Source: JBBDIK01 sp964640385 (GTDB lineage Bacteria > Actinomycetota > UBA4738 > JBBDHU01). Taken from it: a stretch of 64,000 bases of DNA. The notes under the pieces are model-generated. The model saw only the letters and a list, made by a program, of their open reading frames with translations, was not told the DNA's origin and did no database searches. The stretch lies in the NCBI GenBank assembly GCA_964640385.1, contig CAZXFL010000004.1:62001-126000 (forward strand), in the 5' to 3' direction. This document shows positions 25,337 to 34,843 of the stretch, piece after piece; position 1 is the first letter of the stretch, and each line of letters opens with the position of its first letter. The position numbers and the translations under genes were made by a program.

Positions 25337-27723
25337 GCTGCGTATCCTACGGCGATGCCGTCGGGGGTGAACGAGACGATCACATCACTTCCCCGGTCGG
25401 TGCGGACCACCCGCGAACCGGCCGCTTCCAGCGCCGACAGGACCTCGGGAACCGGGTGCCCGTAGCCGTTGGGCTGGCCGACGGAGACGATCGACAGCTG
25501 CGGCGAAACGGCTTCGAAGAACCCATCCGCCGACGTATCGCCCCCATGGTGCGGGACCTTCAGCACGGGTGCCGCGAGGGGCGCGCCATCGGCCATCAGC
25601 TCCTCCTGGGCCTCGACCTCCGCGTCGCCGGGGAACAGAACGGTATCGGTGCCGAAGGACACCCGCAGCACCAGCGAATCGTTGTTGGCATCGGAGTCCG
25701 TTCCCTCGTAGCAGGCGTCCGGCGAGAACACATCGAGATGCATGCCGCCGACCCGGATCGTCTCCCCCGTCCGGGGATGGCGAACCGGAAGTTCCTCATC
25801 GTCGATGGCCTCGAGGAACTGCGCGTAGGAGGGTGAGTCATCGGCGCATCCCGGTTCCAGGACCAGCCCCACCGGGAACCGCGCGAAGACCTGCGGTAGC
25901 CCCTCGACGTGGTCGGCGTGCGGGTGACTCGCGACCACCACGTCAAGTCGCCGGATACCCAGCGCGGCGAGCTTGACGGCGACCACATCCGGATCCGGAC
26001 CGCCGTCGATCAGGATCGTGCCTCCGTCCGGCGCCGTGACGAGCGCAGCGTCGCCCTGCCCGACATCCAGGAATCGGACGGTGAGCCCCTCGGGCGGTCC
26101 GGCCCTGAGGGCGGAGGCCCAGACGACGACCGGAAGCAGGACGACCGCTGCCACCGCCGGCACGCGGGGGACGCGCCGGCCCGAGCGCAGCATCCAGACC
26201 ACCGCGACGATCACGCCGGTCCCGAACACGAGCGGACGCCATCCGCCACCCGACGTGACGGATGGGACCGGCGCCGTGGCCATCAGGTCCGCGACGCCTT
26301 GGAGCACGTGGAGCACCACCCGATCGAGCGCGGCCAGAGGACCGGCAACGGCAGGCGCCACCGGGTGCAGCATGGCCGCGGCGAGTCCGATCAGCATCGC
26401 CGGCTCGACCAGGGGGAACGCAACCACGTTGGCGAGGACCGACACCACGGGAACCCAGTGGAAGTAGGCGAGCAGGAGCGGTGCGACGCCGATCTGCGCC
26501 GAGACCGTGGTCGCCACCGCCGCGGCAACGGGACGGGTCAGCCAGCGCATCCGCGCCGCGAGCGAGGCCGAGAAGGTGACGATCCCCGCGGTGGCGCCGA
26601 CCGAGAGCTGGAAACCGACCGACCGGGCGAGGAACGGATCCAGCAGCAGCAGAACCACCACCGATGCGCCGAGGATCGGCCACGAAGAACCGCGCCGGCC
26701 GAGCCACCCGCCGGCCAGGACTAGGATCGCCATCACGCCCGCACGGAGCACCGACGGCTCTCCTCCGGTCAGGATGACGAAGAAGACGACGGTGGCGATG
26801 CACAGACCGATCCGCACGGACGGTGACACCCGAAGCGCGAGCGCCAGCGCCATGATCGGCGCCAGCACCATGGCGACGTTCCCGCCGGAGACGGCAAGCA
26901 GATGGGTCAGCCCGGTCGCCTGGAAATCACGCCGGGTGCCCTCCTGGAGCTCCGACGTATCCCCGAGCGCCAGCCCGAGCAACAGGCCGGCATCCTCCAG
27001 AGAGAACAGCTCGTGCATCGACGTGCGCAGCGACGTCCGAACGGCATCGGCGAACCGGACGAACGGGTTGGCCGACGGTCCGATCCGCCGGAAGGCATCG
27101 CTCGAGATCGAAACCGCGATGCCCCGGGATCGCAGGTAGTCACCGAACCCCTCACCGGGCAGCTCGAGCCCGCCCGAGACCTCGACGACATCGCCCCGGT
27201 GGACCCCGGGCAGCCGACCCTCAGCCTGGACCCACACCTGCTGATGCACCCGGAACGCGCTCGCCCCCGATCGAACGGACGAGACCGAAAGCACGGCCGA
27301 CCAGCCATATCGCCCCGCCTCCGGATCCGAGCGGAGTGCCCCCACCACCGTGACCTGCGCCGGCGCCATCCGGGACAACAGTGACGATGACAACGCGTCG
27401 CTACGGAACCCTCCCCAGCCGGCCCCGAGGGCCACGCAGCCGATGAGGACGAGCACCGCAGTCAGTCCTGGAGGACCTCGTCCCGATCGGCGCCGTGGAC
27501 GGGTCACGCGGGCGACCGCGGGACGAGGACGAGGCTCCAGACCCGCCTCTTGCAACGGATCGAGGTCCATCGGGGGGCGGGCGACCGAGAGTACCGAGCC
27601 CGCGAGCGCCACCACCGCTGCGAGCAACAACCAGGATGGGGCGGTGGCACGCATGAAGGCCGGCGCCATGAGCATCCCGGCCCACAGCGACCCGGCGGCC
27701 AGAGGAAGGAGCCATCCCGTCAT
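25333..27723 (-). CDS. comEC: ComEC/Rec2 competence-type DNA uptake channel
   Basis: A 796-residue polytopic membrane protein. An N-terminal DUF4131-like region with hydrophobic segments and an OB-like loop is followed by the Competence domain (GLLLGLALGDTSELQEG ... GLTHLLAVSGGNVAMVLAP). The C-terminal metallo-beta-lactamase domain begins RFLDVGQGDAALVTAPDGG and carries the metal motif SHPHADHVEGL and a later VPHHGGDTS. ComEC passes single-stranded DNA across the membrane and its nuclease-like domain may degrade the other strand. Start and stop overlap comEA and holA by 4 nt each. Whether the organism is naturally competent cannot be told from this window. Confidence 0.94.
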   Translation of the reverse strand: MTGWLLPLAAGSLWAGMLMAPAFMRATAPSWLLLAAVVALAGSVLSVARPPMDLDPLQEAGLEPRPRPAVARVTRPRRRSGRGPPGLTAVLVLIGCVALGAGWGGFRSDALSSSLLSRMAPAQVTVVGALRSDPEAGRYGWSAVLSVSSVRSGASAFRVHQQVWVQAEGRLPGVHRGDVVEVSGGLELPGEGFGDYLRSRGIAVSISSDAFRRIGPSANPFVRFADAVRTSLRTSMHELFSLEDAGLLLGLALGDTSELQEGTRRDFQATGLTHLLAVSGGNVAMVLAPIMALALALRVSPSVRIGLCIATVVFFVILTGGEPSVLRAGVMAILVLAGGWLGRRGSSWPILGASVVVLLLLDPFLARSVGFQLSVGATAGIVTFSASLAARMRWLTRPVAAAVATTVSAQIGVAPLLLAYFHWVPVVSVLANVVAFPLVEPAMLIGLAAAMLHPVAPAVAGPLAALDRVVLHVLQGVADLMATAPVPSVTSGGGWRPLVFGTGVIVAVVWMLRSGRRVPRVPAVAAVVLLPVVVWASALRAGPPEGLTVRFLDVGQGDAALVTAPDGGTILIDGGPDPDVVAVKLAALGIRRLDVVVASHPHADHVEGLPQVFARFPVGLVLEPGCADDSPSYAQFLEAIDDEELPVRHPRTGETIRVGGMHLDVFSPDACYEGTDSDANNDSLVLRVSFGTDTVLFPGDAEVEAQEELMADGAPLAAPVLKVPHHGGDTSADGFFEAVSPQLSIVSVGQPNGYGHPVPEVLSALEAAGSRVVRTDRGSDVIVSFTPDGIAVGYAA

Positions 27724-28382
27724 ACGGTGACGTCGCTTCGGATCTCCTCGAGCGTGGCGTCGCCGATCCCGCTGACATCGAGCAGGTCGTCGACGGAGGC
27801 GAACGGGCCGTGATCCTCTCGGTACTCGATCATCCGCTCGGCCAGCACCTCCCCGATACCCGACAAGGTCTCCAACTCCGCGGCATCGGCGGTGTTCACG
27901 TTCACCTTGCCGTCCTCGGAGCCCGTCTCCGACGACGTCCCCTCTGCCGCGAGCGCCCGCCGCTCCTTGCGCGACAACGGCTCCGGGATCAGGATCTGCT
28001 GGCCGTCGGTCAGCATCGCGGCGAGGTTGAGGCTGATCAGCGACGCTCCCCGCCGCGGTCCGCCCGCGCGCTCGATGGCATCCACGATCCGGTCACCTTC
28101 GGTGAACTCGTAGACCCCGGGCTTGCGGACCCACCCGGCGACATCGACGATCACCACCGACTCCGTAGCGGGTGATGCGCTCGCCGATCCGGACGGCGCC
28201 CCCGTCGCATCACCACCGCCCGGGACCGGCGCAGCTCCTTGGGCGGTGATCGCCACCGGCTTCGGGAGGGAACGCACGTACCACAGACCCGCCCCGCCGA
28301 GCGCGACGGCGATGATCACCACCAGCCCGGCGAGTTCCGCGCGCGACAACGACGCGATACGATCGCGGAACGACTCCTTCAT
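27720..28382 (-). CDS. comEA: ComEA-type DNA receptor (SLBB + helix-hairpin-helix)
   Basis: A 220-residue membrane-anchored protein. One transmembrane helix (about residues 17-36) is followed by a Pro/Gly/Ser linker, an SLBB domain (VVIVDVAGWVRKPGVYEF ... GDRIVDAIERAGG ... LTDGQQILIPEP) and a C-terminal ComEA helix-hairpin-helix pair (KVNVNTADAAELETLSGIG ... FASVDDLLDVSGIGDATLEEI) that binds double-stranded DNA. The ATG has a strong GGAGGGGAG ribosome-binding site. The frame remains open far upstream into leuS, but that extension has no protein-like character. First gene of the comEA-comEC-holA operon. Confidence 0.92.
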   Translation of the reverse strand: MKESFRDRIASLSRAELAGLVVIIAVALGGAGLWYVRSLPKPVAITAQGAAPVPGGGDATGAPSGSASASPATESVVIVDVAGWVRKPGVYEFTEGDRIVDAIERAGGPRRGASLISLNLAAMLTDGQQILIPEPLSRKERRALAAEGTSSETGSEDGKVNVNTADAAELETLSGIGEVLAERMIEYREDHGPFASVDDLLDVSGIGDATLEEIRSDVTV

Positions 28383-28429
28383 CTCCCCTCCTGCACGTCG
28401 ATCAGTGCGTTCGAGGGGTGACGGTGTCG

Positions 28430-28435
28430 AACCTA
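28430..28435 (-). promoter_or_regulatory. Putative -10 box (TAGGTT) for comEA-comEC-holA
   Basis: TAGGTT lies about 48 nt before the comEA ATG in the 119-nt gap after leuS. The same gap holds two small dyads: GTGAC-N4-GTCAC at 28458-28471 and CCCGG-AAA-CCGGG at 28479-28491. The second could help terminate leuS. No T-run is present. Confidence 0.3.
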
Positions 28436-28501
28436 GCGGGTCTCGGCCCGGGGCGCAGTGACCTACGTCACACCCGGCCCCGGAAACCGGGACTCGATCA
28501 G

Positions 28502-30949
28502 CTACTTGACGACGATCGAGACGAGCTTCGGCGCCTTGACGATGACCTTCGCCACCTCGCCGCCGGCGACCGCCCGCGTCGCGTTCTCGGAAGCGAGCGC
28601 CAGCTCGCGGGCATCGTCCTCGGAGATGTCGGCCGAAACGGAGATCTTGTCCCGCACCTTGCCGTTGACCTGAACGATCATGGTTACCTGCTCCTGCACC
28701 ACCATCGCCGGATCGAACGCCGGCCAGGCGGACAGATGGACGCTCTCGTCGTGACCGAGCACCTCGCGCCACAGTTCCTCGGAGATGAAGGGTGCCATCG
28801 GGGCCATCATCTGCACGAGCTTGACCGCCGCCGCCCGCGCCCCCCGGCCCTCGCGGAGCTCCGTCGTCATCTCGTTCGTCAGCGTCATGAGCTTGGAGAT
28901 CGCCGTGTTGAACCGGAACCGCTCCACGTCCCCCGTGACCCTCTTGATCGTCCGGTGCGTCAGGTGCTGAAGCGGCTCGGAGTCCTCCCGCCCACCTGCC
29001 GCAGCGGCATCGTGCACCGCGCGCCAGACGCGCCCGAGCCATCCGTACGCCCCCGGAGGCCGGTCCGGATCCGGCGCGACGAGCTTCCAGTCGATGTCGT
29101 CCTCGAACGGACCGGCGAACAGCATGGTCAGCCGCATCGTGTCGGCACCCCAGCGTTCCACGATAGGCATCGGCTCGACGATGTTGCCCTTCGACTTGGA
29201 CATCGAGGCTCCTCCGTAGATCACCTGCCCCTGGTTCATCAAGCGCGGGAAGGGTTCCGAGAAGGGAACCAGCCCCATGTCGGACAGGACCTTCGTGAAG
29301 AACCGCGAGTAGAGCAGATGCAGGATCGCGTGCTCGACCCCACCGGTGTACTGGGAGACCGGCATCCAGTGGGCCACCGCCTCCGGATCGAAGGCGCGCT
29401 CCTCGTCGTGGGGCGAGCAGTAACGCAGGTAATACCAGGACGAGTCGACGAACGTGTCCATCGTGTCGGTGTCCCGCCGCGCCGCCTTGCCGCACTTCGG
29501 GCACTCGGTATCGACGAACCCGTCGTGGCCCGCGAGCGGTGACTCGCCGCCGGGCCGAAAGTCAACGTCGTCGGGAAGCAGGACGGGGAGCTGATCCTCG
29601 GGGACGGGAACCTCCCCGCACTCCTCGCAGTGGATGATCGGGATCGGCGCGCCCCAATACCGCTGGCGCGAGATCAGCCAGTCGCGCAGGCGGTACGTGA
29701 CCGACGCGTGTCCGCGACTTTGCTCGTCCAGCCACGCGGCGACCTTCGCGATCGATCCCGGCGACGCCTCGCCGTCGAACGGACCCGAGTTGACCATCAC
29801 CCCCTCGGCTTCGAACGCCTCGGTCATCGCGTCCGGATCCAAGGAGGTTCCTCCCGGCTGGATCACGACACGAACCGGCAGCCCTTGCGCGCGCGCGAAC
29901 CGGAAGTCGCGCTCGTCGTGCGCCGGAACGGCCATGATCGCTCCGGTCCCGTACTCCATGAGTACGTACGGCGCAACGAAGCACGGTACCTTCTCTCCGT
30001 TCACCGGGTTCACCGCGTGGACACCGAGCGCGACGCCCTCCGTCGTCTCGGCCTCCTCGCGCATCGTCAGCGGTGTGGAACGCACCTTGTCCACGAACGG
30101 CCGCACCGCGTCCCAGGTCCCGGCCGTCTCCGCCAGCTTCTGCACCAACGGATGCTCGACCGCGAACACGAAGAACGACACGCCCCAGAGCGTGTCGGGC
30201 CGCGTGGTGAAGATGGCGACCTCGTCTCCCGTCTCCTCGATCTGGAACGTCACCGTCGCCCCATCGCTGCGGCCGATCCAGTTGCGCTGCATCGTAAGGA
30301 CCCGCTCGGGCCATCCGGTCAGCTGATCCATGTCGTCGAGCAGACGCTGCGCGTACTCGGTGGTCTTGAAGAACCACTGCGTCAGATCGCGACGTTCGAC
30401 ATCCGAGCCGCACCGCTCGCACTTCCCCTGCACGACCTGCTCGTTCGCCAGCACCGTCGCGTCGTTCGGACACCAATTGACCGGCGACGATCGCCTTTCG
30501 GCCAGCCCGCGTTCGAAGAACTTGACGAAGAGCCATTGGGTCCAGCGGTAGTACTCCGGGTCGCAGGTGTTGAACTGCCTCGACCAGTCGAAGGAGAACC
30601 CCATGCGTTTGAAGGAGCGCCGCTGCTGATCGATGTTGGCCTGGGTCCACTCCTTCGGCGCGATCCCGCGCTTGATCGCAGCGTTCTCAGCCGGGAGGCC
30701 GAAGGCATCCCACCCGATGGGATGCAGGACGTTGTGGCCCTTCATGGCGGCGAACCTTGCCACGACATCGCCTCCGCTGAACGCCTCGGCGTGGCCCATG
30801 TGCAGGTCGCCGGACGGGTACGGGAACATGTCCAGCGCGTAGAACCGGGGGCGAGGATCTGCCGGGTCCTCGGACGCCAGGGAGAGGCCGTCCTGTTCCC
30901 AGACGGCTTGCCACTTCGGCTCGATCCCTGATGGGTCGTATCTACGCAT
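28502..30949 (-). CDS. leuS: Leucine-tRNA ligase
   Basis: An 815-residue class I synthetase. HIGH-type motif in MFPYPSGDLHMGH, the CPNDATVLANEQV zinc region, an editing (CP1) domain with FTTRPDTLWGVSF, the GFVDTECPKCG module, catalytic MDTFVDSSWYYLRY, and KMSKS as MSKSKGN. The C-terminal anticodon-binding domain ends with the small beta domain (VQVNGKVRDKISV). Length is normal for bacterial LeuRS. The ATG has AGGAG upstream and TAAGAT further upstream as a candidate -10. It is divergent from the large histidine kinase gene, with 68 nt between starts. Confidence 0.97.
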   Translation of the reverse strand: MRRYDPSGIEPKWQAVWEQDGLSLASEDPADPRPRFYALDMFPYPSGDLHMGHAEAFSGGDVVARFAAMKGHNVLHPIGWDAFGLPAENAAIKRGIAPKEWTQANIDQQRRSFKRMGFSFDWSRQFNTCDPEYYRWTQWLFVKFFERGLAERRSSPVNWCPNDATVLANEQVVQGKCERCGSDVERRDLTQWFFKTTEYAQRLLDDMDQLTGWPERVLTMQRNWIGRSDGATVTFQIEETGDEVAIFTTRPDTLWGVSFFVFAVEHPLVQKLAETAGTWDAVRPFVDKVRSTPLTMREEAETTEGVALGVHAVNPVNGEKVPCFVAPYVLMEYGTGAIMAVPAHDERDFRFARAQGLPVRVVIQPGGTSLDPDAMTEAFEAEGVMVNSGPFDGEASPGSIAKVAAWLDEQSRGHASVTYRLRDWLISRQRYWGAPIPIIHCEECGEVPVPEDQLPVLLPDDVDFRPGGESPLAGHDGFVDTECPKCGKAARRDTDTMDTFVDSSWYYLRYCSPHDEERAFDPEAVAHWMPVSQYTGGVEHAILHLLYSRFFTKVLSDMGLVPFSEPFPRLMNQGQVIYGGASMSKSKGNIVEPMPIVERWGADTMRLTMLFAGPFEDDIDWKLVAPDPDRPPGAYGWLGRVWRAVHDAAAAGGREDSEPLQHLTHRTIKRVTGDVERFRFNTAISKLMTLTNEMTTELREGRGARAAAVKLVQMMAPMAPFISEELWREVLGHDESVHLSAWPAFDPAMVVQEQVTMIVQVNGKVRDKISVSADISEDDARELALASENATRAVAGGEVAKVIVKAPKLVSIVVK

Positions 30950-30981
30950 GTTCGGGAAACCCGCTTCTCCTGGAGGGGTTC

Positions 30982-30987
30982 ATCTTA
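30982..30987 (-). promoter_or_regulatory. Putative -10 box (TAAGAT) for leuS
   Basis: TAAGAT lies 32 nt upstream of the leuS ATG, giving a leader of about 26 nt that contains the AGGAG ribosome-binding site. Confidence 0.35.
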
Positions 30988-31017
30988 CCGAGCAGGGTCC
31001 GTCATACTGGCGGAACC

Positions 31018-33453
31018 ATGGGTTCAGATGACGCCGCCACGGCGCCTCCGGAGGGCGACCCCCTCCTCTCCTCCATCGCGTTCGACGCCCTCTTCGAGGC
31101 CAGCCCCGTCGCGATGATGATCACCGATCTCGCGGACGGTCGGTACCTGCACGTCAACGGCGCCTTCGAGCGGATCACCGGCTGGCCCCGGGACGAGGTG
31201 CTGGGGCACACGGCGCTCGAGGTCGCCCCCTGGGTCGACCCGGACGACCGCGCCCGGATGGTCGAGGCGGTCCGCCAGCACGGATCCGTCGCCAACCGCC
31301 AGGGCCGCTTCATCGACCACGACGGCCGGGAGCGGGCCGGCGTGTTCTCCGCGCAGGTCATCCAGCTGGACGGCCGCCCCTGTCTGTTCGTCGTGGCGAA
31401 CGACCTCAACGAGCAGATCGCGGAGGGGCTCCGGGCGTCCGAGGAGCGCTACCGCACGGTCGCCGAGCTCACGTCCGACTTCGCCTTCAGCCTGGACATC
31501 GAGCCCGATGGCGGCTACGAGCTGCAGTGGATCACGAATGCGTTCACCCGCATCCTCGGCTACGAGCGCGACGAGGTGGGCGAGGGCAACTGGATCGCCT
31601 ACCTGCATCCGGACGACCTCGAGATGAGTCAGGAAGGGTTCCGGCACAGCCTCGCCGGGGAGTCGGTCTCAAGTGAGGCGCGGATCCGGGCGAAGGACGG
31701 GACCTACCACTGGCTCAGCATCCTGACGCATCCCCGCTGGGATGAGGCCCACGAGCGCGTGGTCGGACTTATCGGCGCGGCGCGTGACATCACCGTAGAA
31801 CGCGAGCACCGCCACGCGCTCGAGGCCGCGGAGGCGCGGTTCCGCACCTTGGTGGAACGCGTCCCCGCGGTGACCTATCTCTGGGACGCCCGGTGGAAAC
31901 CCGGTGAAGCCGCCGCGCAGTACGTGAGCCCGCAGATCGAAACCCTCCTCGGATTCACGCTCGAGAGTTGGCAGTCGGACAACAACACGTGGCACCAGCA
32001 GGTCCACCCGGACGACCTCGATGCGGTTCTCGATGAGTGGTCCCGGGCCGAGGTCGCAGGCGAGCCCTTCCGTGTCGAGTACCGGATGTTCACCAAGGAT
32101 GGTCGCGAGCTCTGGATCCGGGACGAGGCCCGCCAGATCGAGAGCCCGGGTGAAGACGGTAAGCCGTGGCAAGGCGTGATGATCGACATCACCGACCGGA
32201 AGCGTGCCGAGGAGGCGCTCGCTGCATCATCCGAGCGACTCCGCACCCTGTACGACATCGCCGCAGCGATCCTGGCCGCCCGCTCGTCGTCGGACATCGC
32301 TCGCGAGGCGCTCGGACACATCCGGGCGCTCGCCGGTTGCGAGCGAGCCAGCGTGGTCGAGTACCGGATGGACACCGAGGAAGCCGTCTGGCTGGCGGTG
32401 GACTCATCGATCGAAACGTCGGTTGCCGACGGGCGGGTGGCGCCGCGCGACCTCTGGGGTGATGTCTCCAGCTTCGAACGCGGCGAGACGCGCGTGGTGA
32501 ACGACCTGAACGCGGACAACGCTTGGTCGCCGTCCACAGACGCGCTCGCAGCCGAGGGGATCAGATCACATCTGACCGTGCCGCTCGTGGCGGAGGGGGT
32601 CCTCATCGGGACCCTGAACCTCGGCTCGACGGAGGCCGGCCACTTCACCGATCAACACCTGGATACGGCGCAGCAGGTCGCCGGCCAGCTGGCGATCGCC
32701 TTGCACCAGGCCCGCCTGCATGAGCAGGTCGAGCATTACGCCGACGAGCTGGAGCGCCGCCTGGATGACCTGCGGCGCGCGGACGAGCAGCGGCGCCAAC
32801 TCCTCGCCCGCGTCGTGCGGGCGCAGGAAGAGGAGCGCCAGCGGATCGCCTCGGATATCCACGACGACTCGATCCAGAAGATGGCGGCCGTCGGACTCAG
32901 ACTCGAGTCGCTCCGCCGGCGTTTCGACGAAGACGGGGAGGCGCGCGAGCAAGTTGACCTGATCGAAGAGACCGTCAAGGTGTCGATCGATCGACTGCGC
33001 CACCTGATGTTCGAACTGTGGCCGCCGGCCCTCGACCGGCACGGGCTCGCCGACGCTGTGCGCACCGAGCTCGATCAGACGAAGGCCACGAGCGGGCTCG
33101 ACTACTCGCTCTGCGACGAGCTGGAGACGGAACCGCTACCGGAGACCAGAACCATCGCGTATCGGATCATCCAGGAGGCCATCTCCAACATCCGCAAGCA
33201 CGCAGGGGCCTCGACCGTCGAGGTGACGCTCGCGAACCGAGACGGCGGCATCGACGTCAAGGTGACCGACGACGGCCGAGGGATCGATGCGGCGCCCTCG
33301 TCGCCGCCGGGACACCTGGGCCTGTCCGCGATGCATGAGCGGGCCGACATGGCCGGCGGCTGGGTTCGCATCAACGGACGCAGCGGCAAAGGGACCACGG
33401 TCGAGTTCTGGCTCCCTGGCGGGAAGCCGGTGCCGGCGCAGGACGGACCCTAG
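31018..33453 (+). CDS. PAS/GAF-domain sensor histidine kinase (NarL-type, HisKA_3)
   Basis: An 811-residue soluble kinase without signal peptide or membrane segment. Order: PAS 1 (about residues 15-130, FEASPVAMMITDLADGRYLH), PAS 2 with PAC (about 140-265), PAS 3 with PAC (about 275-400, ending DITDRKRAEEAL), GAF (about 415-565), a coiled coil, then HisKA_3 with EEERQRIASDIHDDSIQKM (phospho-acceptor His615). The HATPase domain follows, with NIRKHAGAS, VTDDGRGID and GHLGLSAMHERADMAGG. Such kinases normally pair with LuxR/NarL-type regulators; none is encoded next to it, so it is an orphan here. The ATG is preceded by CATACT 9 nt upstream, a possible -10. Confidence 0.9.
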   Translation: MGSDDAATAPPEGDPLLSSIAFDALFEASPVAMMITDLADGRYLHVNGAFERITGWPRDEVLGHTALEVAPWVDPDDRARMVEAVRQHGSVANRQGRFIDHDGRERAGVFSAQVIQLDGRPCLFVVANDLNEQIAEGLRASEERYRTVAELTSDFAFSLDIEPDGGYELQWITNAFTRILGYERDEVGEGNWIAYLHPDDLEMSQEGFRHSLAGESVSSEARIRAKDGTYHWLSILTHPRWDEAHERVVGLIGAARDITVEREHRHALEAAEARFRTLVERVPAVTYLWDARWKPGEAAAQYVSPQIETLLGFTLESWQSDNNTWHQQVHPDDLDAVLDEWSRAEVAGEPFRVEYRMFTKDGRELWIRDEARQIESPGEDGKPWQGVMIDITDRKRAEEALAASSERLRTLYDIAAAILAARSSSDIAREALGHIRALAGCERASVVEYRMDTEEAVWLAVDSSIETSVADGRVAPRDLWGDVSSFERGETRVVNDLNADNAWSPSTDALAAEGIRSHLTVPLVAEGVLIGTLNLGSTEAGHFTDQHLDTAQQVAGQLAIALHQARLHEQVEHYADELERRLDDLRRADEQRRQLLARVVRAQEEERQRIASDIHDDSIQKMAAVGLRLESLRRRFDEDGEAREQVDLIEETVKVSIDRLRHLMFELWPPALDRHGLADAVRTELDQTKATSGLDYSLCDELETEPLPETRTIAYRIIQEAISNIRKHAGASTVEVTLANRDGGIDVKVTDDGRGIDAAPSSPPGHLGLSAMHERADMAGGWVRINGRSGKGTTVEFWLPGGKPVPAQDGP

Positions 33454-33469
33454 AAAAACCCTTGGAACG

Positions 33470-34843
33470 TCAATCCGAAGCGGCTGCCGCAGGGAGTCGG
33501 ACCGACACGCAGGCTCCGGTCCCGTCGGGACTGGCCCCCGCATTCACGCTCCCACCGTGCGCCTGGACGATCGCTCTCACGATGGCCAGGCCCAGGCCGG
33601 CCCCCCCGGCCGTCCGGCTCCGCGCATCGTTGCCTCTGGTGAACGGTTCGAACGCCGACTCGGCGCCGCCGTTGGGGAACCCCGGTCCGGTGTCGGTCAC
33701 GTCGAGCGAGACCACCCCGTCGCTCGTGCGCACGTCCACGCCCACCGATCCTCCGCGTGGCGTCGCCGCGACCGCGTTCATCAGGAGATTGTCCACGACC
33801 TGGCGGATCCGGTCGGGATCGACGCTGGCAGAGGCCGACCCCCGGGCCTCCACCGTGACCTCACCCTTCCGCGCCCACGCCGTCATCGAGTCGACGGCGG
33901 ACCGGGCCAGGTCGCCGAGGTCGATCGTCGACGCTCGCAGCGGGAGCCGGCCCCGCTGCGCACGAGCGAGCACGAGAAGGTCATCCGCCAGCACGTGCAA
34001 CCGATCCGTCTCCTCCCCCGCGCTCCGCAGAGCGGCAAGCAGCTCCTCCTTCGACCGGCCTGTTCGAAGGGCCAGTTCGATCTCGCCCTTGAGGACGGTG
34101 AGCGGCGTCCGGAGTTCGTGACTCGCGTCGTCGACGAAACGCCGCTCGCGTTCGACCGATCGCTCGAGGCGCTCGAGGAGTGCGTTCAGCGTTTCGCCGA
34201 GCTGGGCAAGTTCATCTCCACTGTCGGGAACGGAGAGGCGGCGGTCGAGATCCCCGACGGAGATCGCCTGGGTCTCCACACGCATCCGCCCGACCGGCCG
34301 CAGCGCCGCGCCGGCGAGCATCCATCCGACCCCCGCCGTCGCCAGGACAGCGAGCGGGATGCCGATGAGCAGGAGCGTTGCGAGCTGCGTAAGGGCATCC
34401 CGCTGATCCTCAAGGGATGCGCCTACCACGACGACTGGTCCCTCGTCCGTTGGGACCGCCAGGATCCGCGCTGGGACCGGCCCCTCGTCCGTGGGGATGC
34501 TGCGGTCGAAGAACGTCCTGCCGCCCAGGCCGGCCAGGTCCGACGCGGCCACCACCAGCGCTTGCTCGAACGCCTCGCTCGAGTCGAGCAGACTGCCATG
34601 CGCGCCCACCACCTGGGCGAACGCCTCCTCGGGATCGAGGATCGATCCCTCGTCGGCGAACCCGCCTCCGGATGAGTCGATGCTGGCGATGATCGTCTCG
34701 GCCCTCGCCTCCAGGCCTTGGTCGACGGCATCCCGCAGGCCTGACGAGAACAGCAGGTACAGCACCACTCCCCCGAGCGCGAGCACCACGCTCATCGCGA
34801 CCGCTGCGACCAGCGTGAGGCGCGCGCGGATCGGCAGCTTCAT
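33470..34843 (-). CDS. HAMP-domain sensor histidine kinase of an OmpR-type two-component system
   Basis: A 457-residue membrane kinase. Transmembrane helix 1 is at about residues 10-32, an extracellular sensor loop covers about 33-150, and helix 2 is at about 152-175. HAMP follows (PVGRMRVETQAISVGDLDRRL). HisKA contains FVDDASHELRTPLTVLKGEIE with His242 as the phospho-acceptor. HATPase_c follows with the N box DNLLMNAVAATPRGG, G1 DTGPGFP and G2 GAGLGLAIVRAIVQAHGG. It is coupled by ATGA to the upstream response regulator gene, which is certainly its partner. The signal sensed is unknown; the adjacent, possibly co-controlled lipoprotein hints at an envelope stimulus. Confidence 0.93.
   Translation of the reverse strand: MKLPIRARLTLVAAVAMSVVLALGGVVLYLLFSSGLRDAVDQGLEARAETIIASIDSSGGGFADEGSILDPEEAFAQVVGAHGSLLDSSEAFEQALVVAASDLAGLGGRTFFDRSIPTDEGPVPARILAVPTDEGPVVVVGASLEDQRDALTQLATLLLIGIPLAVLATAGVGWMLAGAALRPVGRMRVETQAISVGDLDRRLSVPDSGDELAQLGETLNALLERLERSVERERRFVDDASHELRTPLTVLKGEIELALRTGRSKEELLAALRSAGEETDRLHVLADDLLVLARAQRGRLPLRASTIDLGDLARSAVDSMTAWARKGEVTVEARGSASASVDPDRIRQVVDNLLMNAVAATPRGGSVGVDVRTSDGVVSLDVTDTGPGFPNGGAESAFEPFTRGNDARSRTAGGAGLGLAIVRAIVQAHGGSVNAGASPDGTGACVSVRLPAAAASD

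Noticed and set aside
28458..28471. GTGAC-N4-GTCAC dyad between leuS and comEA as a specific operator
   Set aside because: Too short and isolated to assign; mentioned with the intergenic region only.
28383..29504. Upstream extension of the comEA frame into leuS
   Set aside because: Open only because of high G+C. It overlaps leuS on the same strand, has no protein-like composition, and a strong ribosome-binding site marks the ATG at 28382.
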